Source: Flavobacterium sp. UBA4098 (GTDB lineage: Bacteria > Bacteroidota > Bacteroidia > Flavobacteriales > Flavobacteriaceae). From it: a stretch of DNA of 64,000 nucleotides. A program made the position numbers and the translations under genes. The stretch covers positions 64,042-128,041 of the forward strand of contig DFXW01000015.1 in the NCBI GenBank assembly GCA_002382495.1, in the 5' to 3' direction. Below, piece by piece: positions 10,312 through 19,020 of this stretch (position 1 is its first letter; each line of letters opens with the position of its first letter). The notes beneath the pieces were generated by a model, which did no database searches, had not been told where the DNA came from, and saw only the letters and a program-made list of their open reading frames with translations.

Positions 10312-10566
10312 TTATTGTTTCTTTTTCATTTTGATGAAAATTTGACCTTTGTATTTTCTTGAATTTACAACAGTGTCTTTTTTCACAATATTCATCGATT
10401 CAATATCATTGGGTTGAATCGATTTTAATACTTCTGAATTGGAAAGTTGGGCATCTATAAATACGGCAACATCTTCAGGTAGACTCTCTTTTTTTTTGTC
10501 GGTTGTACTTTGGCTATAACTGCTTAGAGAAAAAATAATAGCGATACTAAAAATTAACTTTTTCAT
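10312..10566 (-). CDS. Small exported protein with plug-like motif
   Basis: 84-residue hypothetical protein. An N-terminal signal peptide (residues 1-19, ending SYSQS) predicts export. The rest, VFIDAQLSNSEVLKSIQPNDIESMNIVKK, recalls the short PxDIESIxVLKG strand-turn motif of TonB-receptor plug domains and of similar periplasmic segments. No function is assigned. Its ATG overlaps the stop of the upstream DUF1456 gene by one base (TAATG), which suggests translational coupling. The Lys-rich tail KMKKKQ ends just before the sucC terminator. Confidence 0.7.
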   Translation of the reverse strand: MKKLIFSIAIIFSLSSYSQSTTDKKKESLPEDVAVFIDAQLSNSEVLKSIQPNDIESMNIVKKDTVVNSRKYKGQIFIKMKKKQ

Positions 10567-11024
10567 TATTTATTCTTTCCGTTTTTAAATTGTACTTTTT
10601 CTACCACTTGTATTTTTGGAGTTGCTTTAGCATTACTTTTCTTAAACGGCTTTTTAGCTCCAGTATATGATTTTGGTTTTTGATCTCCTCTTGCTTTTTC
10701 AGGATCTCTCGGACTAGCTTTAAATTCAGGTCTGTCTTTAGTGTTATCTTTCTTCGGAATTTCAGCTTTATGCTTGGCTAAAACATCGTTTGGGTTTTTA
10801 GGATTTTCTTTTGTTCCTCTCAAATGAATTACCAAACCGTTTAAGAAATTACGCAACACTTGGTCGCCACATTCCATATAGTTTTCGTGTTTTTCATCAC
10901 GGAAGAAAGCCCCTAATTCTGATTTTGATATTCTAAAATCTACTAATTCTAAAATCTCCACTATTTGGTCATCACGAAGCATCAATGCTACTCGTAATTT
11001 TTTAAAGATATCGTTATTGGTCAT
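10566..11024 (-). CDS. DUF1456 (YehS-like) protein
   Basis: 152-residue protein. The first 70 residues (MTNNDIFKKLRVALMLRDDQ, then FRDEKHENYMECGDQVLRNFLNGLV) match the DUF1456/YehS family, which has two tandem helical repeats and no established function. The remainder is a basic, low-complexity tail rich in Lys, Pro and Asn, probably disordered, and could contact nucleic acid. It precedes and overlaps the small exported protein gene, an odd pairing of a cytosolic with a secreted product. Confidence 0.85.
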   Translation of the reverse strand: MTNNDIFKKLRVALMLRDDQIVEILELVDFRISKSELGAFFRDEKHENYMECGDQVLRNFLNGLVIHLRGTKENPKNPNDVLAKHKAEIPKKDNTKDRPEFKASPRDPEKARGDQKPKSYTGAKKPFKKSNAKATPKIQVVEKVQFKNGKNK

Positions 11025-11098
11025 ATTTTACTATTTTTGAATATATTTTGATTGGTGCCCTTTAGTTTAAAATACAGTAAATTAAAAAGCATCCACAA

Positions 11099-11935
11099 TT
11101 AAAAAAGCCAAAGATACGCTTTTACAAAACCATCTCTCCATAATTTTTCGTTATGTTGTCCTCCTTTGACAATTCTTATTTTGGATAAATTCAAATTGGA
11201 ATCTCTTTTTTCTGTTATCAAATTGTGAATCGTATTTAGGTCAGGAATGACATCTGCATCGCCTTCATTGTCGCCGCACAGAAAATAAATTTTAGCTTTT
11301 AGTGACGAACTTTTTTGTGTCAATTCATTAATTTCTTTTCGGTTAAACCAAAATGAAGGTGAAAAAACACCTGCTTTCCCAAAAATTTCAGGGTATTTTA
11401 AAACCGCATAATAAGAAACTAATCCGCCAAGAGAACTTCCAATAATACCTGTATTTTTGGTGTCTGCTTTTGTTCTGTATTTAGTGTCTATTTCCGGCTT
11501 TAGTGTTTCCACAATAAATCGGAGGTAATTGTCGGCATTTCCGCCACTATATTTTGCATTTTTAAATGGCGTTAATTCATCAATACGTTTTTCGTTCCCA
11601 TGCTCAATTCCCACAATAATTACTTGAGCATTAAGACTGTCCAATTTCTCGTCAATATTCCATTCGCCTACATATGAAGTTTTGGCATCGAAAAGATTTT
11701 GTGCGTCGTGCATATAGATTACAGGATATTTCTTTTTAGCCGAATCGTATTTTTTTGGTAAATAAATCCAGATCTTCTTATCGGTGTTAAGTTGCGGTGC
11801 TTTTATGGTGATAGTTGCCACTTGTTTTGAAGCGGTACTTGGTTTTTCTCGTTCCCCTTTCAGGCTTGTTGGTTGTGCAAATGTATTTTCAAATGCAATA
11901 AAAAAAATAACAAGTAGTACTATTCGTTGCATCAT
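11099..11935 (-). CDS. Secreted alpha/beta-hydrolase, esterase D-like
   Basis: 278-residue putative esterase of the enterochelin-esterase/esterase D type. A signal peptide covers residues 1-20. The fold is seen in PVIYMHDAQNLFD and the nucleophile elbow GSSLGG, with a C-terminal catalytic His in KGGQHNEKLWRDGF; CGDNEGDAD probably supplies the acid. Its start overlaps the uvrB stop by 4 bp (ATGA), so it is translated from the uvrB transcript. A ferric-siderophore esterase or a general carboxyl esterase are equally possible. Confidence 0.85.
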   Translation of the reverse strand: MMQRIVLLVIFFIAFENTFAQPTSLKGEREKPSTASKQVATITIKAPQLNTDKKIWIYLPKKYDSAKKKYPVIYMHDAQNLFDAKTSYVGEWNIDEKLDSLNAQVIIVGIEHGNEKRIDELTPFKNAKYSGGNADNYLRFIVETLKPEIDTKYRTKADTKNTGIIGSSLGGLVSYYAVLKYPEIFGKAGVFSPSFWFNRKEINELTQKSSSLKAKIYFLCGDNEGDADVIPDLNTIHNLITEKRDSNLNLSKIRIVKGGQHNEKLWRDGFVKAYLWLF

Positions 11936-13917
11936 TTTTCTTGTAATTTTTTGATTTCGTCACGCAATTTGGCGGCTTGCATAAAGTCCAATTCTTTCGC
12001 TGCTTTTTCCATTGATTTACGCTTTTCGCGAATTAATTTATCAATTTCAGCTTTGGTTAAATAAGCAGTTTGAGGCTCAGCAGCTACATTTAAAGTATGT
12101 CCCAATTCGTATTCCACCAATGGGTTTTTGGTAAATGCCGAATCAATTTTTTTATTCAAAGCCTGTGGAACCTGATTATTTTCAATATTGAAATTAATCT
12201 GTTTGGTTCTTCGGTAATTGGTTTCATCAATAGTTTTTTGCATGCTATCGGTAATTTTATCCGCATACATAATGGCTTTTCCATTTAGGTTGCGTGCGGC
12301 ACGTCCAATGGTTTGGGTTAACGAGCGATGACTTCGCAAAAAACCTTCTTTGTCGGCATCTAAAATAGCTACCAAAGACACTTCAGGTAAGTCCAAACCT
12401 TCCCGCAATAAGTTGACACCAATCAATACATCAAATAATCCTTTTCGTAAATCCTGCATGATTTCAATGCGTTCCAAAGTATCAACATCCGAATGAATAT
12501 AACGACAACGAATAGACACTTTAGTCAAATATTTGGCTAATTCTTCAGCCATTCTTTTCGTCAAAGTGGTGACTAAAACACGCTCGTCTAATTCGCAGCG
12601 TTGTTGAATTTCTTCGATCAAATCATCGATCTGATTCAAACTTGGTCGCACTTCAATAATGGGATCCAATAGTCCTGTTGGTCGAATGACTTGTTCTACA
12701 ACAACGCCATCTGTTTTTTGCAATTCATAGTCAGCTGGAGTCGCCGACACATAAATCACTTGATTTTGCATGGCTTCAAATTCTTCAAATTTCAACGGTC
12801 GGTTGTCCATAGCGGCAGGCAAACGGAAACCGTATTCAACCAAGTTTTCCTTTCGACTTCGGTCACCGCCATACATGGCATGCACTTGCGATAAGGTAAC
12901 GTGACTTTCGTCTACCACCATTAAAAAGTCTTTTGGAAAATAATCCAATAAACAAAACGGTCGTGTACCAGCTGCTCGGCCGTCAAGGTAACGAGAATAA
13001 TTTTCGATACCGGAGCAATACCCTAATTCACGAATCATTTCCAAATCAAAATTGGTTCGTTCTTCAAGACGTTTCGCTTCCAAATGCTTGCCAATTTCTT
13101 TAAAATAATCGACTTGTTTGACCAAATCTTGTTGGATTTCCCAAATGGCATTTTGTAGCACATCGGGTGAAGTCACAAACATGTTTGCGGGATATATGGT
13201 AAGTTTTTCAAACTTTTCTAACACTTGGGCATTTTTAACATCAAAGCTCTCGATTTCTTCGATTTCGTCCCCAAAGAAATGAATACGAAAAGCGTCATCC
13301 GCATAACTTGGATAAACTTCCACCGTGTCGCCTTTAATTCGGAAGGTTCCTGGAGTGAAATCGGCTTCTGTTCTGGAATATAAACTTTGAACTAAACTGT
13401 GAAGAAATTTGGTTCTAGATATCGCTTGATCGCGTTCTAGAGCAATTACATTTTTTTGAAATTCTACGGGATTTCCAATACCGTACAAACAGGAAACAGA
13501 AGCCACAACCAATATATCTCTTCGACCAGAAAGTAGGGAAGAAGTGGTGCTTAAACGCATTTTTTCTAGCTCTTCATTGATGGATAAATCCTTTTCAATA
13601 AAGACACCTGTTACGGGCATAAATGCTTCGGGTTGGTAATAATCGTAGTAGGAAACAAAATATTCTACCGCATTATTGGGAAAAAATTGTTTGAATTCGG
13701 AATACAATTGCGCCGCCAAAGTTTTATTGTGTGCCAAAACCAAAGTGGGGCGTTGCACTTCTTGAATAACATTGGCCACTGTAAATGTTTTACCAGATCC
13801 TGTAACTCCTAATAAGGTTTGGAATTGTTCGCCATCAGTAATTCCACGCGCTAATTTTTCAATAGCTTGCGGTTGGTCGCCTTTGGGTTGGTAATCAGAT
13901 ACTACTTGGAAATTCAT
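11932..13917 (-). CDS. uvrB: Excinuclease ABC subunit B
   Basis: Nucleotide-excision-repair helicase-like subunit that verifies damage with UvrA and recruits UvrC. I choose the ATG at 13917 (MNFQVVSDYQPKGDQPQAI), giving 661 residues; an in-frame upstream start at 13944 would add an unconserved 9-residue leader. Seen are Walker A GVTGSGKT, the beta-hairpin YYDYYQPEAF that clamps DNA, DEXX-type VVDESH, helicase motif VI QTIGRAARN and the C-terminal UVR domain KELDFMQAAKLRDEI that contacts UvrC. It overlaps the downstream esterase gene. Confidence 0.96.
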   Translation of the reverse strand: MNFQVVSDYQPKGDQPQAIEKLARGITDGEQFQTLLGVTGSGKTFTVANVIQEVQRPTLVLAHNKTLAAQLYSEFKQFFPNNAVEYFVSYYDYYQPEAFMPVTGVFIEKDLSINEELEKMRLSTTSSLLSGRRDILVVASVSCLYGIGNPVEFQKNVIALERDQAISRTKFLHSLVQSLYSRTEADFTPGTFRIKGDTVEVYPSYADDAFRIHFFGDEIEEIESFDVKNAQVLEKFEKLTIYPANMFVTSPDVLQNAIWEIQQDLVKQVDYFKEIGKHLEAKRLEERTNFDLEMIRELGYCSGIENYSRYLDGRAAGTRPFCLLDYFPKDFLMVVDESHVTLSQVHAMYGGDRSRKENLVEYGFRLPAAMDNRPLKFEEFEAMQNQVIYVSATPADYELQKTDGVVVEQVIRPTGLLDPIIEVRPSLNQIDDLIEEIQQRCELDERVLVTTLTKRMAEELAKYLTKVSIRCRYIHSDVDTLERIEIMQDLRKGLFDVLIGVNLLREGLDLPEVSLVAILDADKEGFLRSHRSLTQTIGRAARNLNGKAIMYADKITDSMQKTIDETNYRRTKQINFNIENNQVPQALNKKIDSAFTKNPLVEYELGHTLNVAAEPQTAYLTKAEIDKLIREKRKSMEKAAKELDFMQAAKLRDEIKKLQEK

Positions 13918-13997
13918 TTGGTAAAGATACTTAATTCGACTCAAGAGACCAATGGACTAATGAGTCAAAATTGTAATTGAAAGGAAAGTTGTTCTAT

Positions 13998-14951
13998 CTA
14001 GAATTGCCAAGCTTTTTGTTGGTCAGCAGTCATAAAGGTCCAAGCCACGAATCGACTTGTTTTTTGGCCTTGAGCCATATTGACCGTTTTTATTTCGACA
14101 GCATTTACTTTACTCAAGGTTTTATATATAGAGGCAAGGTTTTCTTTCTTGGATACCAAAGTGGTAAACCAAAGGCAATTTAATGGGTATTTTGAACTTT
14201 CATATATCATTTGAGTTATGAATTTAAGTTCGCCACCTTCGCACCATAATTCCCCATTTTGACCACCAAAATTAAGCACCGCTTTTGTAGTTTTTTGTTG
14301 GTTTAAATTAGATATTTTTCGAAGTGTTCCTTTGTTGGCTTCCTCTTCCGATTTATGGAAAGGCGGATTACAAATGGTAAACGCAAATCGATCTTCGGGT
14401 GTAATGATATTTTTGAATATAAAACGCGGTTCAGTTTGTAATTGTAAACTAATAGCCTCCATTAGTTGAGGATTATTTTGAATGATTTTTTTGCAATTTT
14501 GAATCGCATATTCATCAATATCAGTTCCAACAAAACTCCAGTCGTAGGTTCTATTTCCAATTATTGGATAGATGCAATTGGCACCAATGCCAATATCCAA
14601 ACCTTGCACAGTTTCTCCATGCGGTATGATTCCGTTGTTGCATGAAGCTAATAAGTCGGCGATATAGTGAATGTAATCTGCACGACCTGGAATAGGAGGA
14701 CAGAGGTAGTTTTTAGGAATGTCCCAATTTTTAATTCCAAAATGCTTCGTTAATAAAGCCTTGTTTAAGGTTTTTACGGCTTCTGGATTTGCAAAATCAA
14801 TTGTCTGTGTATGATACTCATTTGTAAACACAAAGTCATTGAGTTCCGGACAAGATTGAATTAATTGGTCAAAATGATAACCCGAATTGTCAAGATTTCT
14901 TGAATGTAAATTAGGTTTTTGGGGACTATTTTCGGATTGTTCTTTTTTCAT
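13998..14951 (-). CDS. rlmF: 23S rRNA m6A1618 methyltransferase
   Basis: 317-residue RlmF (YbiN) orthologue that N6-methylates A1618 of 23S rRNA. The SAM-binding DIGIGANCIYPIIG and the catalytic CNPPFH (NPPF-type motif of N6-adenine methylases) are visible. The N terminus LHSRNLDNSGYHFDQLIQ and the PPIPGRADYIHYIADLL stretch are characteristic of the family. A -7-like TATCTTTG lies 8 bp before the start on the minus strand (14959-14966) with no clear -33. Confidence 0.93.
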   Translation of the reverse strand: MKKEQSENSPQKPNLHSRNLDNSGYHFDQLIQSCPELNDFVFTNEYHTQTIDFANPEAVKTLNKALLTKHFGIKNWDIPKNYLCPPIPGRADYIHYIADLLASCNNGIIPHGETVQGLDIGIGANCIYPIIGNRTYDWSFVGTDIDEYAIQNCKKIIQNNPQLMEAISLQLQTEPRFIFKNIITPEDRFAFTICNPPFHKSEEEANKGTLRKISNLNQQKTTKAVLNFGGQNGELWCEGGELKFITQMIYESSKYPLNCLWFTTLVSKKENLASIYKTLSKVNAVEIKTVNMAQGQKTSRFVAWTFMTADQQKAWQF

Positions 14952-14987
14952 TTCGTTGCAAAGATAGTCAAACTGTTTTGGAATATT

Positions 14988-15650
14988 TTAATCAAAACAT
15001 TCCATCAAAAGTAAATCGCCTTCTTCATGTTCGAGGGTTACGATACCGTCTTGCGTTACATGATTACTGCTTCCCGTTCGATAACCTAATTTTAATGAGT
15101 CGTTTTGTAAAGGATAAAATAAATTCGAAGAATGAATACCAGTTACCTGTCCGATGGGAATTAACGAAATGGGTGTATTCGCAGTATACCATTTTTCGAA
15201 TTTTTTGGGCAATAAAAACACTTTGGAATGGTCGTCCAAGAGAACAATTTTTAAACGATCACGATAGCTAGTAATTGTAGTGAGGTTGGTAATAGTATGA
15301 TCGGCTCGTTTTCCAGTTGCCCAAACCACATTCACGGCTGGAATGTTGCGTTCGATTAGATAGTCAAATGCTTTTTCCAAGTCGGTTTTGTTTTGATCTG
15401 GAGCATGTATAATGTCAATTGGGTATTGTTCTGTTTGGTATTTTTCGGGTTCAAAATCAGCATCAAAATCACCCAACAAAACATCTACTTTGATGTCTAG
15501 TTCCATTACGCGCTCCATGGCAGCATCCAATACAACAACCAAGGGGGACCATTCTAATAACTGCCCCAATAATTCTGGTTGGCAGGCGGCACCATTGGCT
15601 ATAATTAAAGCAGGTTCTTGGTCGTCTCGAACGATGTGATGTGAAGACAT
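14988..15650 (-). CDS. Thiamine pyrophosphokinase
   Basis: 220-residue enzyme converting thiamine to thiamine diphosphate. The N-terminal domain carries DAAMERVMEL, LLGDFDAD (Asp-rich metal site) and DQNKTDLEKAFDY (the conserved D-K-T-D motif). The C-terminal beta-sandwich includes ISLIPIGQVTGIHSSNLFYPL, the thiamine-binding domain. The gene may be called thiN or tpk. Only 36 bp separate it from rlmF downstream. Confidence 0.92.
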   Translation of the reverse strand: MSSHHIVRDDQEPALIIANGAACQPELLGQLLEWSPLVVVLDAAMERVMELDIKVDVLLGDFDADFEPEKYQTEQYPIDIIHAPDQNKTDLEKAFDYLIERNIPAVNVVWATGKRADHTITNLTTITSYRDRLKIVLLDDHSKVFLLPKKFEKWYTANTPISLIPIGQVTGIHSSNLFYPLQNDSLKLGYRTGSSNHVTQDGIVTLEHEEGDLLLMECFD

Positions 15651-15686
15651 TTTTGTACTAATTTAAATTTTACAATTAACCGAGAA

Positions 15687-16508
15687 TTATTTTACAATAT
15701 AATTTACTGAGTCGTATTCACTTAATGAAAAGTATCCCAACGGAAAATTTTCTTCTTGTGTAGTGTTAATTATATTCCCTCTTACTGTTGCTGGAGGCGA
15801 TTGAAAAGGTCCGCCACCACCATTACCGGCAATACTCACTAATACTGACATATAGTTAAAATAGGTTCTAGAAATACCATAATGATTGATTTCTACTTTA
15901 TCACCGGATTTGATTTTATCGTTTTGAGAGATGCTGAAAAATTCATTTCCATTGTAGAATACATCTTCATCAGTATAAAAATTGGAGATTACTTGACTAG
16001 AATAGGTATAACGGTATAGGTAGTAATTTTTCACATCCGAAGGATCGATATAATGTGCTTTCAATTCAATGTTTTTTCCACCAAAACCACCATTATTATT
16101 TTGTTCTACTTTCATTATAGTTGCAACGGGTTGCAGTACTTCTTGCGCGGTATAGGTGTTTCCATTGTAACGAATTGACAAACGATAGGTTTCACCAATT
16201 ACGGGAATAAAATTCGAACACTTATATTCACCGGTGTTGGGTACTTCAACAAAAGTAAAACTTTGATTCGCACTATTTTGAACAAATACTGTCGCTCCTT
16301 TTACATAATTTGGAGAATCACTGTAATAATCTGTTGTGGTGCTTAATTTTATTTTTTGGATATTACCGTTAGTTCCTTTTTTCCATGTTAAAGCCGCTTC
16401 TACCACAAGTTTTGGTGTTCCTGATTTTAGATCTAATGGAATTACTTCTTCGCAACTAAAAAGCGCTAAACAGGCAATTATAGTTAGTAATGAATATAGT
16501 TTTCTCAT
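15687..16508 (-). CDS. DUF4249 lipoprotein
   Basis: 273-residue outer-membrane lipoprotein. The lipobox is LALFSC, followed by EEVIPLDLKSGTPKLVVEAALTW, the standard start of DUF4249. Family members are regularly encoded next to a TonB-dependent receptor and are thought to act as its surface partner; their ligand is unknown. Here it lies 5 bp behind the receptor gene on the same strand, so the two form an operon. Confidence 0.88.
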   Translation of the reverse strand: MRKLYSLLTIIACLALFSCEEVIPLDLKSGTPKLVVEAALTWKKGTNGNIQKIKLSTTTDYYSDSPNYVKGATVFVQNSANQSFTFVEVPNTGEYKCSNFIPVIGETYRLSIRYNGNTYTAQEVLQPVATIMKVEQNNNGGFGGKNIELKAHYIDPSDVKNYYLYRYTYSSQVISNFYTDEDVFYNGNEFFSISQNDKIKSGDKVEINHYGISRTYFNYMSVLVSIAGNGGGGPFQSPPATVRGNIINTTQEENFPLGYFSLSEYDSVNYIVK

Positions 16509-16513
16509 GGCGT

Positions 16514-18910
16514 TTAAAATTTAAAATTATAACTTACGGCAGGAACCATTCCGAAAATAGATGTTTTTACCGCTTCATTATTTCCAGTATCACTATTTTG
16601 TCTAAAGTTAATTGCCGCAGCATTTTTTCGATTATACAAATTATAAATACTAAATACCCATTCTCCTTTCCAATTTCTATTGTCATTTTTCCTTGGGGTT
16701 AAGGTAGCTGAAATGTCTAAATGGTGATAGGTGGGTAGACGATTTTCATTTCGCAATCCATAACTAGGAATTGTAATTCCAAGATATTGATATTGTCCAT
16801 TTGGATAGGTAACTGGCTGGCCCGATTGTAAAGCAAAATTAGCTCCAAAGGACCATTTTTCATTCAGTAAATACGAACTGGTTACCGCTAAATTGTGTAA
16901 TTTATCATAGGCCGATTTGTACCACTGCCCATTATTTATTCCGCTTTCTAGACTAGTTCTCCCAGGAGTTTGTTGTTCTGAACGTGAAAGTGTATAGGAA
17001 ATCCATCCATTTAATCGGCCTTCATTTTTCTTCAACATGACTTCTAATCCATAGGATCTCATTTGTCCATTTAAAATCACTTGTTCCAAAGCATTATTGG
17101 CGATCAAATCGGCACCGTCAATATAATCGATCCGGTTTTGTACTTTTTTATAATAGGTTTCTACTTCCAATGAATACAGATCATTGTTGAAATTTGTGAA
17201 ATAGCCTAATGCCACCTGATCCGCTATTTGGGGTTTGATGAATGCATCGCTTGGCGTCCAAACATCTAGTGGTGTTGGAGAAGAAGTATTGGATACCAAT
17301 TGAAGGTATTGTACCATACGATTATAACTCGCTTTCACTGATTGATTGTCGTTCAATTGATAGGCCGCAGAAAAACGGGGTTCGAGGTAATTGAAGCTTT
17401 TCATTACCTTATTTTTATCGAAAGTGGTTTTGCCAATTGGACTTGCTTTCTCATAAATCTGAAGCTCAGGATTGAATATAACAGGGTTGTTATTGGCGTA
17501 CACATTTAGGTCGGATTGGCCTAAACGGTAAAATAAACTATAACGCAATCCGTATGAAATAGAAAGACTTGAACTAATTTCTTGATCGGCATTAATATAC
17601 ATTGCGGGTTCAAAAGCATATTTTTTGTCCAGCTGTGAAAAGTTAATTCCTGAATTACTGTCTGAAGGTTTAATGATTCCAGGATTGAAATCATAATAAA
17701 TGGTATTAATACCATAATTGAGTTTAAAACGATCTGAAATGTAATTTTTGAAATCGTATTTAATATTGTAATTTTTAATTCCCGAATCCCATTTGAATCC
17801 TACAAAATCCAAATCAAGTCCGTAATAATAATCGGAATAAATTAACGAAAGATTCGAAAAAAGTTTGTTAGAAAATAAGTGGTTCCATCTAAGGTTTAAC
17901 GTTGAATTTCCGTAAATATTGGTAAAACTATTGGCTAAGCTGAAAACATCTCGACCAAAATACCCGGATAAAAACAAATTATTATTGGGGTTGATTTTGT
18001 AACTCAGTTTTGTGTTTAAATCATAAAAATAAGCAGCGTTATCTTTTTGATCTTCAGAGAGTTTTAGGAATAAATGGGCATAGGAACTTCGGCCGCCAAT
18101 TAAGAAAGAACCTTTGTCTTTTACCAAAGGACCTTCAAGTAACAAACGACTTGATATTAATCCAATTCCTCCATTAGCACTGAATTTTTTACTGTTCCCA
18201 TCTTTTTGATAAATATCTAATACTGAAGCGGCTCTTCCTCCAAAACGTGCTGGAATGCCACCTTTGTACAATTTTAAATCTTTGATCGCATCGGGATTAA
18301 AGACAGAGAAAAAACCAAAAACGTGCGACGAATTAAAAATAGTTGCCTCGTCCAATAAGATTAAATTTTGATCTGCACCACCACCGCGAACATTGAATCC
18401 CGAAGCGCCTTCGCCCGCATTAGTTACACCAGGAAGTAATAAAATAGATTTTAAAACATCGACTTCTCCTAGTACGACTGGCATTCTTTTGATTGCCGAT
18501 ATCGAGAGTTTGTTGACACTCATTTCTGGTTTTCGAATGTCTATTTTGGATTTAGTGTCGGTAACAATTACTTCTTTCAATGTATTCTCTGCTGAGTAGA
18601 GTTTGAAATTTGTTTTGGTATTCTGTTGCAATTGAATTTTCTCTTCCAGCGAGTTGTAGCCCATGTAACTTATTCGAATAGTGTAGGAGCCTTTTGGAAC
18701 AGTGATAGAATAAAAACCATATTCATTTGTAGTTATTCCGGTTTTTAATTCAGGGATGTATAAGTTGACCCCAATTAAGGTTTCATTACTATTGCTATCG
18801 CTAACAGTTCCACTTAAAGTAAATCGTTCCTGAGCAGTCAGCGAAAAGCTGCATAATAGTAGTAAAAAGAGTAGGCTAATTTTTTTTGAAATCATAATTT
18901 GATTTTTCAT
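16514..18910 (-). CDS. TonB-dependent receptor
   Basis: Outer-membrane receptor of about 798 residues starting at the ATG at 18910 (MKNQIMISKK); an alternative ATG is at 18895 and a TTG at 18925. Domains in order: signal peptide; carboxypeptidase-D regulatory-like domain (FTLSGTVSDSNSNETLIGVN onward); plug (VDVLKSILLLPGVTNAGEGA, FNVRGGGADQN, ALRDLKLYKGG-like segment before FGGRAASVLDIY); and beta-barrel ending in the aromatic VSYNFKF. With the DUF4249 lipoprotein it forms an uptake pair of unknown substrate; there is no SusD, so a glycan role is not indicated. Confidence 0.92.
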   Translation of the reverse strand: MKNQIMISKKISLLFLLLLCSFSLTAQERFTLSGTVSDSNSNETLIGVNLYIPELKTGITTNEYGFYSITVPKGSYTIRISYMGYNSLEEKIQLQQNTKTNFKLYSAENTLKEVIVTDTKSKIDIRKPEMSVNKLSISAIKRMPVVLGEVDVLKSILLLPGVTNAGEGASGFNVRGGGADQNLILLDEATIFNSSHVFGFFSVFNPDAIKDLKLYKGGIPARFGGRAASVLDIYQKDGNSKKFSANGGIGLISSRLLLEGPLVKDKGSFLIGGRSSYAHLFLKLSEDQKDNAAYFYDLNTKLSYKINPNNNLFLSGYFGRDVFSLANSFTNIYGNSTLNLRWNHLFSNKLFSNLSLIYSDYYYGLDLDFVGFKWDSGIKNYNIKYDFKNYISDRFKLNYGINTIYYDFNPGIIKPSDSNSGINFSQLDKKYAFEPAMYINADQEISSSLSISYGLRYSLFYRLGQSDLNVYANNNPVIFNPELQIYEKASPIGKTTFDKNKVMKSFNYLEPRFSAAYQLNDNQSVKASYNRMVQYLQLVSNTSSPTPLDVWTPSDAFIKPQIADQVALGYFTNFNNDLYSLEVETYYKKVQNRIDYIDGADLIANNALEQVILNGQMRSYGLEVMLKKNEGRLNGWISYTLSRSEQQTPGRTSLESGINNGQWYKSAYDKLHNLAVTSSYLLNEKWSFGANFALQSGQPVTYPNGQYQYLGITIPSYGLRNENRLPTYHHLDISATLTPRKNDNRNWKGEWVFSIYNLYNRKNAAAINFRQNSDTGNNEAVKTSIFGMVPAVSYNFKF

Positions 18911-18965
18911 TTGAATCCGATACAAATTTCATTAAAAGTAATTACAATTAATGAAATTAAACGTT

Positions 18966-18995
18966 AAAAAAAAGGCAACTAAATTAGTTGCCTTT
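18966..18995 (-). terminator. Terminator after icd
   Basis: Stem AAAGGCAACT / AGTTGCCTTT with a 5-nt loop and a long T-run on the minus strand, immediately beyond the icd stop. Confidence 0.85.
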
Positions 18996-19020
18996 AAATA
19001 GTATTTGTAAAAAAGTTGAA

